Assembly: GCA_905215835.1 (NCBI GenBank)
Contig: CAJMRR010000018.1
Span: forward strand, 1 to 19,733
Length of the DNA: 19,733 nt
Reading direction: 5' to 3'
From: an uncultured bacterium
GTDB lineage: Bacteria; Actinomycetota; Coriobacteriia; Coriobacteriales; Coriobacteriaceae
This document shows, piece by piece, positions 6,730-14,954 of the stretch. The notes below the pieces were generated by a model, which saw nothing but the letters and a program-made list of their open reading frames with translations, searched no databases and was not told the origin of the DNA. How positions within the stretch are numbered: the stretch's first letter is position 1; the number at the start of each line of letters is the position of its first letter. The translations under genes and the position numbers were made by a program.

Positions 6730-7404
6730 ATGCCGGGTATCTCGGCTATCGATACGACAAACTTTGCGCGCCAGATCGTGCTGGACTTTGAGTTTGCGCC
6801 GGTGCCAAAGCAGCGCCAGCGCCGTGGGCTGCGCAACGAGATTATTGAGGTCGGCGCCGTCAAGCTCGATTACCACGGCAACGTTATGGGCGAGTTCTCG
6901 CAGTTTGTGCAGACGGAATTTACCGAAGGCGTTGCGTTTCCCGTCCGCGAGCTTACGGGGATATCGGCCGTGGACACCGCGATGGCCGATCCGCTCTATG
7001 TGGTGATCAAAAGGCTCAGCGATTGGATCAGTCGCTACTCCGCCCAGGTGGTTTGCTGGAGCGGGACGGACCGTCGACAGCTTTTGACCGAGTGCCAGGC
7101 AAAGCACATCGACCTTTCCGCTTTTCCTACGGATTGGGCCGACTTGCAGGCGTTTTACACCTCGATCATGGACGTGGGCAGCCACGGGTGCGTCTCTTTG
7201 AGTGACGCGGCAACGTGGTTTGGTTTTAACGCAAGCTTTATGCCGGTGAGCTTGTGTTCGATGCCACTTGTCGAGGCTGAGTGCAGGTCGGCGACTTGCT
7301 CGATGCCTGAGTTGCCCTTCGATCAGTTCTTGTCGAGCTCCTTTGGGCGGGAGAGGCAGCGATCTAGATATCCGCTCTTGGCATATGAGACAAGAAGCCC
7401 GTAA
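6730..7404 (+). CDS. DEDD-type 3'-5' exonuclease-like protein, probably degraded
   Basis: 224 residues. IVLDFEF (17-23) gives the DxE motif I and NEIIEVGAVKLD (37-48) is typical of DnaQ/KapD-like exonucleases. WSGTDRRQL and HGCVSLSDAATWFG follow in the expected order. Motif III (H/Y-x3-D, as in ALYDA) is not visible in this frame. The +2 frame near 7245-7275 reads GELVFDAT, and the main frame then resumes with VEAEC, as if two compensating single-base indels had occurred. The ATG at 6730 has no good SD, while the SD at 6698 suits a GTG at 6714 in another frame that stops after 25 codons. The gene may therefore be a decaying pseudogene, or the draft sequence may contain errors. Family call is fairly firm; activity is doubtful. 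Confidence 0.6.
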   Translation: MPGISAIDTTNFARQIVLDFEFAPVPKQRQRRGLRNEIIEVGAVKLDYHGNVMGEFSQFVQTEFTEGVAFPVRELTGISAVDTAMADPLYVVIKRLSDWISRYSAQVVCWSGTDRRQLLTECQAKHIDLSAFPTDWADLQAFYTSIMDVGSHGCVSLSDAATWFGFNASFMPVSLCSMPLVEAECRSATCSMPELPFDQFLSSSFGRERQRSRYPLLAYETRSP

Positions 7405-7415
7405 GACTGTGGCAA

Positions 7416-7451
7416 TGTCAAAAGGCATACACAAGTGTCAGTCTTTTGACA
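7416..7451. repeat. Inverted repeat after the exonuclease gene
   Basis: TGTCAAAAG (7416-7424) and CTTTTGACA (7443-7451) are perfect 9-bp inverted arms 18 bp apart. They lie just after the exonuclease stop and 190 bp before the GmrSD-like start. They could be a weak terminator or an operator; neither is proven. Confidence 0.5.
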
Positions 7452-7643
7452 TCGTATGATTTTGGGGAGTGGCGTGCAGCGATCGCGCGCCACCATGACG
7501 GCGTAAGTGTTTGCTTTCGTTGTAGAATCTAACGATATGAGCATCCCGGTTGCTCCAGTGCTTCGATGCTCTGGTCTTTAGCGCCTTTCGTTCAGTGGAG
7601 GACTGACCGCAAGCGGCGTAAACAAGAAAGGGGACAATCGCAA

Positions 7644-9767
7644 ATGAAAGCAACCGAGGCAAATCTACTCGACCTTATGGGCGTGGCGAAGATGCAGTTC
7701 GTCATTCCCGTGTACCAGCGAGTTTACTCGTGGAGTGTAAAAGAGTGCGAGGTGCTTTGGGATGACGTCATGCGAGCGGGTCGTGATGGCGTATCGCACT
7801 TCGTGGGGTCAATGCTTTATATCCCCGAGTCCGAGAGCTCTGCCACGAGCATTTCGCGCGTGCTTCTGATTGACGGACAGCAGCGCATGACGACGTTTTC
7901 GTTGATGATTGCAGCTTTGGCTGACTATTTGGAGAGCAACCCCGACAAGGCTGGCTTCCTTGGCGACCTCAAAATCTCGGCGCTGAGGAAAAATTACCTC
8001 TTTAACGATGACGACTACAACGGTCTGGCACGCTACAAGCTGGTGCTCTCGCAGGACGATAAAGAGACGCTGTTCTCCATCGTGTCTGGGGCTCCCGTGC
8101 CAGATGAAAAATCGGATCGCATTGTCGAAAACCATGCGTTCTTCCGTGAAAAGATGCACGGGAAATCATTCGACCCCGCAAGGCTTTGGGCGGGGCTAAA
8201 CCGCGTGCAGGTCATCGACACTAAGCTCACCGCTGGCGTTGATAATGCCCAGCTCATATTTGAGTCCATGAACTCCAAGGGCAAGCCGCTAACGCCCATT
8301 GACCTCATCCGTAACTACGTTCTAATGTCGCTTCCCAACGACGAACAGACCAAGCTTTATGAGGGTTATTGGCATCCACTCGAGTGCTTGTTCGGAAAAG
8401 GCGGCGAGGACGAGTTCAATGCATTTATCTGGTACTGGCTGTGGCTTAAAGTTCCCAATAGGATGCCGAAGGAGAACGAGGCCTACTACGAGTTTAAGCG
8501 CTATTTCGCCGACGACTACGATGGTGACACCGAGGGCCTGCTTAAGGAGCTGCGCGGGTATGCACATAGATACGCCAGTCTGTTCCTTGGTAAGGAGAAG
8601 GACGACGGACTGCGCCGAGTGTTCGGCAGAATCGTAAGCCTCGACGTGAAGCAGATAAGGCCCCTCTTAATGTTGCTTTATTCGGTTTACGAGGGGAATG
8701 GACTAGACCGCAATGCGTTTTTACGTATCTGCGAGACTATCGAGTCGTTTCTGTTCAGGCGAGCGGTTTGCGGCAGACTTACCACGGGCCTAAATAATTT
8801 CTTTGCCGGCATGTATCGCAATCTCGAGCAGCAGGACGATATCGAGGAGTACGTTACGGCGATGCTCCTTATCCACAGCAGCGGTATGACCGCATACTTT
8901 CCGACAGACGAGCATTTTGTCGAGGAGTTTAAGACGCGTGACTGCTACAACCGCTTCTCTAAAAAGCGCTATTACCTGGAACGCATGGAGAACTGGCACC
9001 ACCCGAAGGAGTCCATCTCAGCCGACGATTACCAGATCGAGCACATCATGCCCCAGACGATCGATGATGAGCACGGCTGGAAGGAATCGCTTGGTGAGAA
9101 CTGGGAAGACGTCCACGACAGGCTGTGCAACAACTTGGGAAATCTTACGCTGACGGGATACAACCAGGAGTACTCAAACCGGTCGTTCTCGGACAAGCTC
9201 AATCTGCCTGACGTCGGATTTAAGTGCAGCCCGCTCTACCTAAACAAATCGATTGTCTCGCATGAAAAATGGGGTGAGGAAGAGATTGGGCAGCGCGCGG
9301 ACGAGCTGGCGAAAGAAGCGTGCGAGATATGGAAGTATCCCGACCTCCCGGCAGACGTCGTCGACAAGTACCGTCCTTCTCGCGGGGAGTCTGACGAGGC
9401 GCCTATTTGGACTCTGCAGGAGAATCACCCCACTTTTGCCGAAGGCGGACTCAACCAGAAGCTTTTCGATGAGGTGCGCGAGTCTGTTCTGAGTGGTAAT
9501 CCTTCGTGGGAGTCCTATATAGCCAAGTACTATGTAGGACTCAGGTCGGGCAAGCGAAAACTGCATGCCGTGCTAGAAGGCAGGACCAGCAACGGTGGTT
9601 GGATCGCCGTTGGCCTGGCAAAGAGCGTGGACGACCTAATTGATCCAGAGGACATGTGTCAGGACAAACGCGCACAGGGCGGATTTGGCCCGGGCTTACC
9701 CACTTACGTTGCGCTTCGGAACGCCGATGACATTCCTGCGGTGCTCGATCTCATAAAGCAGTGCTAG
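7644..9767 (+). CDS. GmrSD-type restriction protein (DUF262 + DUF1524 HNH) with DUF5655-like C-terminus
   Basis: 707 residues from the ATG at 7644, chosen because AAAGGGG (7627-7633) precedes it. The frame extends 26 codons upstream to a start at 7566 that has no SD. The N-terminal DUF262 part has IPVYQRVYSW (21-30), LIDGQQRMTT (75-84) and FESMNSKGKPLT (196-207). The DUF1524 HNH part has YQIEHIMPQ (453-461), NNLGNLTLT (486-494) and YNQEYSN. The last 115 or so residues (592-707) resemble DUF5655, a small domain often found at the end of such proteins. Known GmrSD relatives are NTP-dependent, type IV restriction enzymes that cut modified (for example glucosylated) phage DNA. It stands alone, not next to a methylase, which fits type IV restriction. 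Confidence 0.88.
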   Translation: MKATEANLLDLMGVAKMQFVIPVYQRVYSWSVKECEVLWDDVMRAGRDGVSHFVGSMLYIPESESSATSISRVLLIDGQQRMTTFSLMIAALADYLESNPDKAGFLGDLKISALRKNYLFNDDDYNGLARYKLVLSQDDKETLFSIVSGAPVPDEKSDRIVENHAFFREKMHGKSFDPARLWAGLNRVQVIDTKLTAGVDNAQLIFESMNSKGKPLTPIDLIRNYVLMSLPNDEQTKLYEGYWHPLECLFGKGGEDEFNAFIWYWLWLKVPNRMPKENEAYYEFKRYFADDYDGDTEGLLKELRGYAHRYASLFLGKEKDDGLRRVFGRIVSLDVKQIRPLLMLLYSVYEGNGLDRNAFLRICETIESFLFRRAVCGRLTTGLNNFFAGMYRNLEQQDDIEEYVTAMLLIHSSGMTAYFPTDEHFVEEFKTRDCYNRFSKKRYYLERMENWHHPKESISADDYQIEHIMPQTIDDEHGWKESLGENWEDVHDRLCNNLGNLTLTGYNQEYSNRSFSDKLNLPDVGFKCSPLYLNKSIVSHEKWGEEEIGQRADELAKEACEIWKYPDLPADVVDKYRPSRGESDEAPIWTLQENHPTFAEGGLNQKLFDEVRESVLSGNPSWESYIAKYYVGLRSGKRKLHAVLEGRTSNGGWIAVGLAKSVDDLIDPEDMCQDKRAQGGFGPGLPTYVALRNADDIPAVLDLIKQC

Positions 9768-9773
9768 GTTGAA

Positions 9774-9796
9774 GGCCGGGAATCTAATTCCCGGCC
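9774..9796. terminator. Hairpin between convergent genes
   Basis: A perfect 10-bp stem, GGCCGGGAAT (9774-9783) with ATTCCCGGCC (9787-9796), loop CTA, begins 7 bp after the GmrSD-like stop. There is no long T-run, but the position fits termination of that gene. Confidence 0.6.
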
Positions 9797-9897
9797 CTTG
9801 CCAGCTCAAAATCGTCGATGGCCCATTCGCCCGTCTACGCCCCCACAATCCCGCGAGTCGCTTGATTTGGTTTACGGCCCTCAGTTTTCGGCATCTG

Positions 9898-10860
9898 TTA
9901 CTCGTCGTCTCCGTCGTTGGGGTCGCCCTTGAGGGTGTTGATGTCCAGGTACTGGTTATCGTCCTCTTTTTGCTGGGTTTCCGACTCCGCTTGGGTGGGG
10001 CCGCGGAACAGCTGGAATCCCTCAAACGCAATGACGCCGAGCAGGGCGATGATAATGGCGATAAAGGCAACCTTGACTGCCTGCGGAAATTCCGAGAAAC
10101 GCAGCGCCTTTTCCTCGGCGTAATAATCGGCGAAGCGCTCTTCGCCCGTGCTTTTGGTATACGCCGGTGCGGACGCGGCCTCCGGGTCATATTCCGGTGC
10201 AGGCGTGGCAGCGTACGGATCGTTGAGATAATCGCTCGATGCGGTGCCATAATCCTCGGTCTCGATGCGACCGTTGCCAGCATAGCCATCGGAATAATCG
10301 GAATATGCCACACCGCCCTCATAGTCCGCGGCGCTCGTGTTGGCGGCAAAAAGCGGGTTAACTGGAACGTCGAGCGCCGGCATGCCGGTAGAGGTCTCAT
10401 CCAGATCGGCTGCAGCCCAGGAATCGTAGGCAACCTGATGGACAACGGGCTCATCGAGCCTTGCGACCGGAGGCTTGCGTGCCGCAGGAACGGGCAACTG
10501 CTGGGCGCTGTACATAACGGTGCTGTCGGCCGATTTGCCCTGCGTCGCTGCAGCGAGAAATGCCGCCGTCTCGGACGGGTCGCTTGCGGGGCGGGGAGCG
10601 GGCGTGGGCGCCGAAGTGGGTGCGGGCGACTGCGCAGGAGTCGGCGCAGATGCGGGCTTAGGCGCAAGTGCGGGATTGGGACTTGACGGGCGAGCCCCGC
10701 CGCTCATGAGTTCGTCGGCGGTCCACGGGCGATCATTCATCACGTCGTCAAGGCTCAGCGAAAACAGGTCGTCTTCACTCTCATCGAACATGCGGTGCAC
10801 ATGTCCACCAATTGCCGGAATCAATCCACGACCGGTGCATGATGCCTTGCTCAACGCCAT
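9898..10860 (-). CDS. Single-pass membrane protein with Pro/Ala-rich linker, function unknown
   Basis: 320 residues from the ATG at 10860, which has AAGGATGG eight bases upstream; an ATG at 10956 in frame lacks an SD. Parts in order: an N-terminal segment MALSKASCTGRG; an acidic stretch (DESEDDLFSLSLDDV); a Pro/Ala/Ser-rich low-complexity linker (about 56-93); a Tyr/Asp-rich region; one transmembrane segment (about 261-283, AFIAIIIALLGVIAFEGF); and a short acidic tail ending GDPNDGDDE. With no signal peptide and the helix near the C-terminus, most of the protein is probably cytoplasmic. I do not recognise the family. It lies downstream of the YheO-type regulator on the same strand but has its own candidate promoter at 10895-10900. 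Confidence 0.72.
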   Translation of the reverse strand: MALSKASCTGRGLIPAIGGHVHRMFDESEDDLFSLSLDDVMNDRPWTADELMSGGARPSSPNPALAPKPASAPTPAQSPAPTSAPTPAPRPASDPSETAAFLAAATQGKSADSTVMYSAQQLPVPAARKPPVARLDEPVVHQVAYDSWAAADLDETSTGMPALDVPVNPLFAANTSAADYEGGVAYSDYSDGYAGNGRIETEDYGTASSDYLNDPYAATPAPEYDPEAASAPAYTKSTGEERFADYYAEEKALRFSEFPQAVKVAFIAIIIALLGVIAFEGFQLFRGPTQAESETQQKEDDNQYLDINTLKGDPNDGDDE

Positions 10861-10894
10861 TCTGTTCCATCCTTTCGAAATACTAATGACATCG

Positions 10895-10900
10895 ATTATA
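10895..10900 (-). promoter_or_regulatory. -10 element upstream of the membrane protein gene
   Basis: A perfect minus-strand TATAAT lies 35 bp upstream of the ATG at 10860. The -35 region 17-18 bp away (ACCGAG / GACCGA) is poor, so the promoter call is tentative. Confidence 0.42.
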
Positions 10901-10983
10901 TGGAACTTCCCAAGCGGCTCGGTCTTGGATTCGTGCTTTCCAGAACTCGCGCCCAAAAGGGGAGGGGCAATCCAGGCGAGTGC

Positions 10984-11637
10984 CTACTTGTCGCCGGCCG
11001 CCGCCTTGGCCTCATTGAGGTAGCTATAGAAGCTGTACTTGGAGATGCCAAAGAACTCGCAGGCGCGCTCGCTCGACTTGGAAATGAGGAAGGCGCCGCG
11101 ACGGTCGAGGTAGCCAATGGCACGAATGCGCTCGTCTTTGGTCATGAGCGCCGCGGGCTTGCCCACAAACTGCTCGCACTCGTGCAGCAGGTCCTCGAGC
11201 AGGTCGCCGATGTTCTTGGTAATGGGCTCGGGCTCGGTATAGCCCGTGCCGCCGGTGCCGGTAAAGGCGTCGAGCGAACGCTCAAAAGCCTTCATAAGCG
11301 TAATGTCAAAGTTGATGCCCAAAATACCGACGGGCTTGCCCTCGTCGTTGCGGATAAAGATGGTAGAGGACTTGAGCAGCTTGCCATCGGTGGTTTTGGT
11401 GAGGTATGGCTCGCGGTCGTGTACGTCGGTGGCGCCCTCGTGCATGGACTCAAACACGATATGGCTGGGGCCGTCACCCAGTTTGCGCCCGCTGACGTGG
11501 CCGTTTTCGATCACTACGATGGAGTGGTCCACGTCCTCGGTCTCCAGATCGTGGACGACGACTTCGCAGTTGGGGCCAAATTGGAGCGCCAGACCGTGTG
11601 CGAGGCGCTTGTAAAACTCAATCTGTGCGGGGGTCAT
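10984..11637 (-). CDS. YheO/DauR-type transcriptional regulator (PAS-like + HTH_22)
   Basis: 217 residues from the ATG at 11637, preceded by AGGAAGG (11649-11643); an upstream in-frame ATG at 11712 has no SD. The N-terminal YheO PAS-like domain (about 3-118) shows NCEVVVHDLE, KSSTIFIRNDEG and VGILGINFDIT. The C-terminal HTH_22 region (about 155-210) shows RIRAIGYLDRRGAFLISKSS and FFGISKYSFYSYLNEA. Family members such as DauR control amino acid catabolic genes, and YheO-type regulators often sit beside diaminopropionate ammonia-lyase genes. It is divergent from dpaL across a 277-bp intergenic region, so it probably regulates the catabolic genes in response to a small ligand that cannot be named from sequence. 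Confidence 0.88.
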   Translation of the reverse strand: MTPAQIEFYKRLAHGLALQFGPNCEVVVHDLETEDVDHSIVVIENGHVSGRKLGDGPSHIVFESMHEGATDVHDREPYLTKTTDGKLLKSSTIFIRNDEGKPVGILGINFDITLMKAFERSLDAFTGTGGTGYTEPEPITKNIGDLLEDLLHECEQFVGKPAALMTKDERIRAIGYLDRRGAFLISKSSERACEFFGISKYSFYSYLNEAKAAAGDK

Positions 11638-11783
11638 GGGTACCTTCCTAAAAATTAGTTTGGGCTCACTGTGCCATAAACCACACATGACCGCAAACAA
11701 ATCCATCAACAAGGCAATTCATGACCGTTCGGCGGCGAAAAAGTACCGATTACGGCAACAAACAATTCGTTAGATATACCAAT

Positions 11784-11824
11784 CAAAAAGTGTGATAGAA
11801 CATTACTAACAAACTTTTTGTTTG
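11784..11824. promoter_or_regulatory. Candidate operator between the regulator and dpaL
   Basis: CAAAAAGT (11784-11791) and ACTTTTTG (11813-11820) are inverted arms 21 bp apart. A second small palindrome, CAAAC-TTTTT-GTTTG (11810-11824), overlaps the right arm. The position, about 90 bp upstream of dpaL and 150 bp upstream of the regulator, suits a binding site. No clear -35/-10 pair was identified. Confidence 0.42.
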
Positions 11825-11914
11825 GCATCCACATAAAAGTTCAGTCGCATGAATGGGAATGGGCTGAAACGCGTATGCGGGGGCCGGCAAGAGAGGACTT
11901 AAGGAGTTCACCGT

Positions 11915-13129
11915 ATGGCCGATAAGATCCAGTGGGCGGGCAACACGATGCCCAAGAGCGATGACAAGCACTTGGGAATCATGAGCCTCGACCACGTGAA
12001 GAAGGCCCGCGCCTTCCACCAGTCGTTCCCTCAATATACCGTCACCCCGCTTGCCCGCCTGGACGGTCAGGCTGCGCGCTTGGGTCTGTCCAACCTGTGC
12101 GTTAAGGACGAGAGCTATCGCTTTGGCCTCAACGCCTTTAAGGTTCTGGGCGGATCGTTTGCCATGGCCAACTACATTGCCGACGAGACCGGCAAGGACG
12201 TTGCCGAGTGCACCTTCGATTACCTGACCTCCGATCAGCTTGCCAAGGACTTTGGCCAGGCCACCTTCTTTACCGCTACCGACGGCAATCATGGCCGCGG
12301 CGTGGCATGGGCTGCCAACAAGCTGGGCCAGAAGGCCGTCGTTCACATGCCCAAGGGTTCCACCAAGCCCCGCTTCGATAACATCGCCGCCGAGGGCGCA
12401 ACGGTGACCATCGAAGAGGTCAACTACGACGAGTGCGTGCGCATGGCCGCCGCCGAGGCCGACGCCTGCGAGCGCGGCGTCATCGTTCAGGACACCGCCT
12501 GGGAGGGCTACGAGAAGATTCCGTCCTGGATCATGGAGGGTTACGGCACCATGGCTTCCGAGGCTGCCGAGCAGCTGCGCGAGATGGCCATCAACCGCCC
12601 GACGCACGTGTTTGTCCAGGCTGGCGTGGGTTCGCTCGCCGGCGCCGTGGTGGGCTACTTCACCAACCTGTATCCCGATAACCCGCCCACCTTCGTCGTG
12701 GTTGAGTGCGCGCCTGCCGCCTGCCTGTACAAGGGCGCTGCCGCCGGCGACGGCGACCCGCGCATCGTGGATGGCGACATGCCCTCCATCATGGCCGGTC
12801 TGTGCTGCGGCGAGCCCAACATTCTGGGCTGGGATATCCTGCGCAACCACACCACCGCCTTCGTGTCCTGCCCCGACTGGGTCACCGCTCGCGGCATGCG
12901 CACCCTGGGCGCTCCCGAGAAGGGCGACCCGCGCGTCATCTCCGGCGAATCCGGCGCTGTGACCACCGGCCTGGTCGAGACCCTCATGCTCGATCCTGAG
13001 TACGCCGAGCTCAAGGAACTCATCGGCCTGGACAAGACGAGCTCCGTGCTCTGCTTCTCCACCGAGGGCGACACCGATCCGGATCAGTACCGTCGCATCG
13101 TCTGGGAGGGCGAGTATCCGACTTGCTAG
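11915..13129 (+). CDS. dpaL: Diaminopropionate ammonia-lyase (YgeX/DpaL)
   Basis: 404 residues, close to E. coli YgeX (398). This PLP enzyme, fold type II, converts 2,3-diaminopropionate to pyruvate and two ammonia. The PLP lysine is Lys77 in RFGLNAFKVLGG, at the same number as in the E. coli enzyme. TDGNHGRGVAW (122-132) carries the acid residue Asp123, VQDTAWEGY (190-198) the second acid residue Asp192, and AGVGSLAG (235-242) is the phosphate-binding loop. The ATG has AAGGAG eight bases upstream. It is the first + strand gene of the cluster, followed by a large palindrome and then ygeY. In this setting it probably handles a C3 diamine released by purine ring opening. Confidence 0.96.
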   Translation: MADKIQWAGNTMPKSDDKHLGIMSLDHVKKARAFHQSFPQYTVTPLARLDGQAARLGLSNLCVKDESYRFGLNAFKVLGGSFAMANYIADETGKDVAECTFDYLTSDQLAKDFGQATFFTATDGNHGRGVAWAANKLGQKAVVHMPKGSTKPRFDNIAAEGATVTIEEVNYDECVRMAAAEADACERGVIVQDTAWEGYEKIPSWIMEGYGTMASEAAEQLREMAINRPTHVFVQAGVGSLAGAVVGYFTNLYPDNPPTFVVVECAPAACLYKGAAAGDGDPRIVDGDMPSIMAGLCCGEPNILGWDILRNHTTAFVSCPDWVTARGMRTLGAPEKGDPRVISGESGAVTTGLVETLMLDPEYAELKELIGLDKTSSVLCFSTEGDTDPDQYRRIVWEGEYPTC

Positions 13130-13144
13130 CAGGATGACCTGTCC

Positions 13145-13262
13145 GGGTGGCGGAGCATATGTTTGCTCCCTGCTCGAACAGTCCTGCTCGCACGGAGAGC
13201 ACATTAAGTGCTCTCCGGCTCGTGCGGAACTCGCGACGGAGCAAACATATGCTCCGCCACCC
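13145..13262. repeat. 118-bp nested palindrome between dpaL and ygeY
   Basis: Outer arms 13145-13169 and 13238-13262 are perfect 25-bp inverted copies (left arm begins GGGTGGCGGAGCATATG). An inner perfect 9-bp hairpin, GGAGAGCAC (13194-13202) with GTGCTCTCC (13208-13216), sits at the centre with the loop ATTAA. There is no T-run. It could reduce read-through or be a small non-autonomous mobile element. No target duplication is obvious. Confidence 0.85.
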
Positions 13263-13368
13263 TACGTTTACTTGCTTGCCGGGCGCTCGACCTCACGCTG
13301 CTTGGCACAAGTGATCTATCTGAAAGAAATCCACCTGTAGGTAAACCCTTGTAGAAAGGTTGACTGTT

Positions 13369-14754
13369 ATGACTAAGGAACTCGATTTCGAGGCAATTAA
13401 GGCTGCTGCGGAGTCCCACCGTGCTGATATGACGCGTTTTCTTCGCGCAATGATTAGCCATCCCTCTGAGTCCTGCGAGGAGGGCGAGGTTGTCGCTTGC
13501 ATCAAGGCCGAGATGGAGAGCCTTGGCTATGACGAGGTCAAGGTCGACGGCCTGGGCAACGTCATGGGCTTTATGGGCGAGGGCGACAAGATTATCGCCA
13601 TCGACTCTCACATCGACACCGTCGGCATCGGCAACATCGAGAACTGGGATGCCGATCCCTATGAGGGCTACGAGACCGACGAGATCATCTACGGCCGCGG
13701 TGGCTCCGACCAGGAGGGCGGCATGGCTTCTGCTACCTACGCTGCCAAGATGATGAAGGACATGGGCCTCATCCCCGAGGGCTACAAGATCATGGTCGTC
13801 GGCACCGTCCAGGAAGAGGACTGCGACGGCATGTGCTGGCAGTACATCTACAACAAGGACGGCATTAAGCCCGAGTTCGTCATTTCCACCGAGCCCACCG
13901 ACGGCGGCATCTATCGCGGTCACCGCGGCCGCATGGAGATCCGCGTCGACGTTCACGGCACCTCCTGCCACGGCTCCGCTCCCGACCGCGGCGACAACGC
14001 CATTTACAAGATGGCCGACATCATCGCCGACGTCCGCGCCCTCAACAACAACGGCTGCGATGAGTCGACCGACATCAAGGGCCTCGTCAAGATGCTCGAC
14101 CCCAAGTACAACCCCGAGCACTTCGAGGACGCCCGCTTCCTGGGCCGCGGCACCTGCACCGTCAGCCAGATCTTCTACACCAGCCCCAGCCGCTGCGCTG
14201 TCGCTGACTCCTGCGCCATCTCCATCGACCGTCGCATGACCGCCGGTGAGACCTGGGAGTCCTGCCTGGACGAGATCCGTAACCTGCCGGCCGCCAAGAA
14301 GTACGGCGACGACGTGAAGGTCTCCATGTACATGTACGACCGTCCGTCCTGGACCGGCGAGGTCTACGAGACCGAGGCTTACTTCCCCACGTGGATCAAC
14401 AAGGAGACCGCTCCGCACGTCAAGGCCCTCGTCGACGCCCACAAGGCCATGTTTGGTGACGAGCGCATCGGCTGCGAGCCCAGCATGGACAAGCGTACCG
14501 GTCGCCCGCTGTGCGACAAGTGGACCTTCTCCACGAACTGCGTTTCCATCCAGGGTCGCTATGGCATCCCCTGCGTCGGCTTTGGCCCGGGTGCCGAGTC
14601 TCAGGCTCACGCTCCCAACGAGGTCACCTACAAGGACGACCTGGTCACCGCTGCCGCCATGTACGTGGCTGCCCTGAACCTCTACGATCCGAGCCAGGCC
14701 GATGGCGATGCCACCGTGTTCCGCGCCGGTCTGACCAACAACAAGATCGACTAG
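13369..14754 (+). CDS. ygeY: YgeY-family selenium-metabolism-linked hydrolase (M20 peptidase-like)
   Basis: 461 residues from the ATG at 13369, which has GAAAGG nine bases upstream; an in-frame TTG at 13360 overlaps the SD and is rejected. The M20-type two-metal site is visible: His81 and Asp83 in DSHIDTVG, Asp114 in GRGGSDQEGG, Glu149-Glu150 in TVQEEDCDG, Glu175 in ISTEPTDGG and His414 in AESQAHAPNE. HGTSCHGSAPDRGDN (196-210) marks the dimerisation/lid part. YgeY proteins travel with selenium-dependent molybdenum hydroxylases. The exact substrate was not established to my knowledge; an amide or carbamoyl intermediate that yields diaminopropionate is a reasonable inference from its place between DpaL and YgeW. 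Confidence 0.94.
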   Translation: MTKELDFEAIKAAAESHRADMTRFLRAMISHPSESCEEGEVVACIKAEMESLGYDEVKVDGLGNVMGFMGEGDKIIAIDSHIDTVGIGNIENWDADPYEGYETDEIIYGRGGSDQEGGMASATYAAKMMKDMGLIPEGYKIMVVGTVQEEDCDGMCWQYIYNKDGIKPEFVISTEPTDGGIYRGHRGRMEIRVDVHGTSCHGSAPDRGDNAIYKMADIIADVRALNNNGCDESTDIKGLVKMLDPKYNPEHFEDARFLGRGTCTVSQIFYTSPSRCAVADSCAISIDRRMTAGETWESCLDEIRNLPAAKKYGDDVKVSMYMYDRPSWTGEVYETEAYFPTWINKETAPHVKALVDAHKAMFGDERIGCEPSMDKRTGRPLCDKWTFSTNCVSIQGRYGIPCVGFGPGAESQAHAPNEVTYKDDLVTAAAMYVAALNLYDPSQADGDATVFRAGLTNNKID

Positions 14755-14776
14755 TCCCATTCCTCGATTTTGTTGA

Positions 14777-14801
14777 GCCGGGGGCCGCTCGTGTCCCCGG
14801 C
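14777..14801 (+). terminator. GC-rich hairpin after ygeY
   Basis: GCCGGGG (14777-14783) pairs with CCCCGGC (14795-14801), 23 bp after the ygeY stop. There is no T tail, so it is at best a weak terminator or a processing or stability element before ygeW. Confidence 0.45.
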
Positions 14802-14954
14802 ACCCCTGTTGACTTGGGGCCCGCGGTCGTTATCTCCCATGCTTCCTCAACGGTGGCGGGTCCTCGTCATGGTGCTCTGCATGTTCTGGCCACACGCGCA
14901 TGCCGGAGCACATCTACTCATTGCGATCGTTTCATCTTTAGAAAGGACATTTCC

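Noticed and set aside
6714..6791. Short gene starting at GTG 6714
   Set aside because: Only 25 codons, overlaps the exonuclease frame and has no distinctive features; kept only as evidence of possible frame decay.
9769..10686. Plus-strand 305-codon frame opposite the membrane protein gene
   Set aside because: No recognisable domain, Arg/Gly-rich shadow composition; the minus-strand frame has an SD, a clear transmembrane segment and biased composition of a real protein.
13204..14760. Minus-strand open frame opposite ygeY (and a similar one at 11783-13204 opposite dpaL)
   Set aside because: Ala/Gly/Val/His-rich composition typical of antisense shadows; the + strand genes are certain.
14511..14954. 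N-terminal extension of YgeW by 148 codons
   Set aside because: It overlaps the ygeY coding end out of frame, crosses the hairpin at 14777, and the ATG at 14955 has a good SD and matches the family's usual start.
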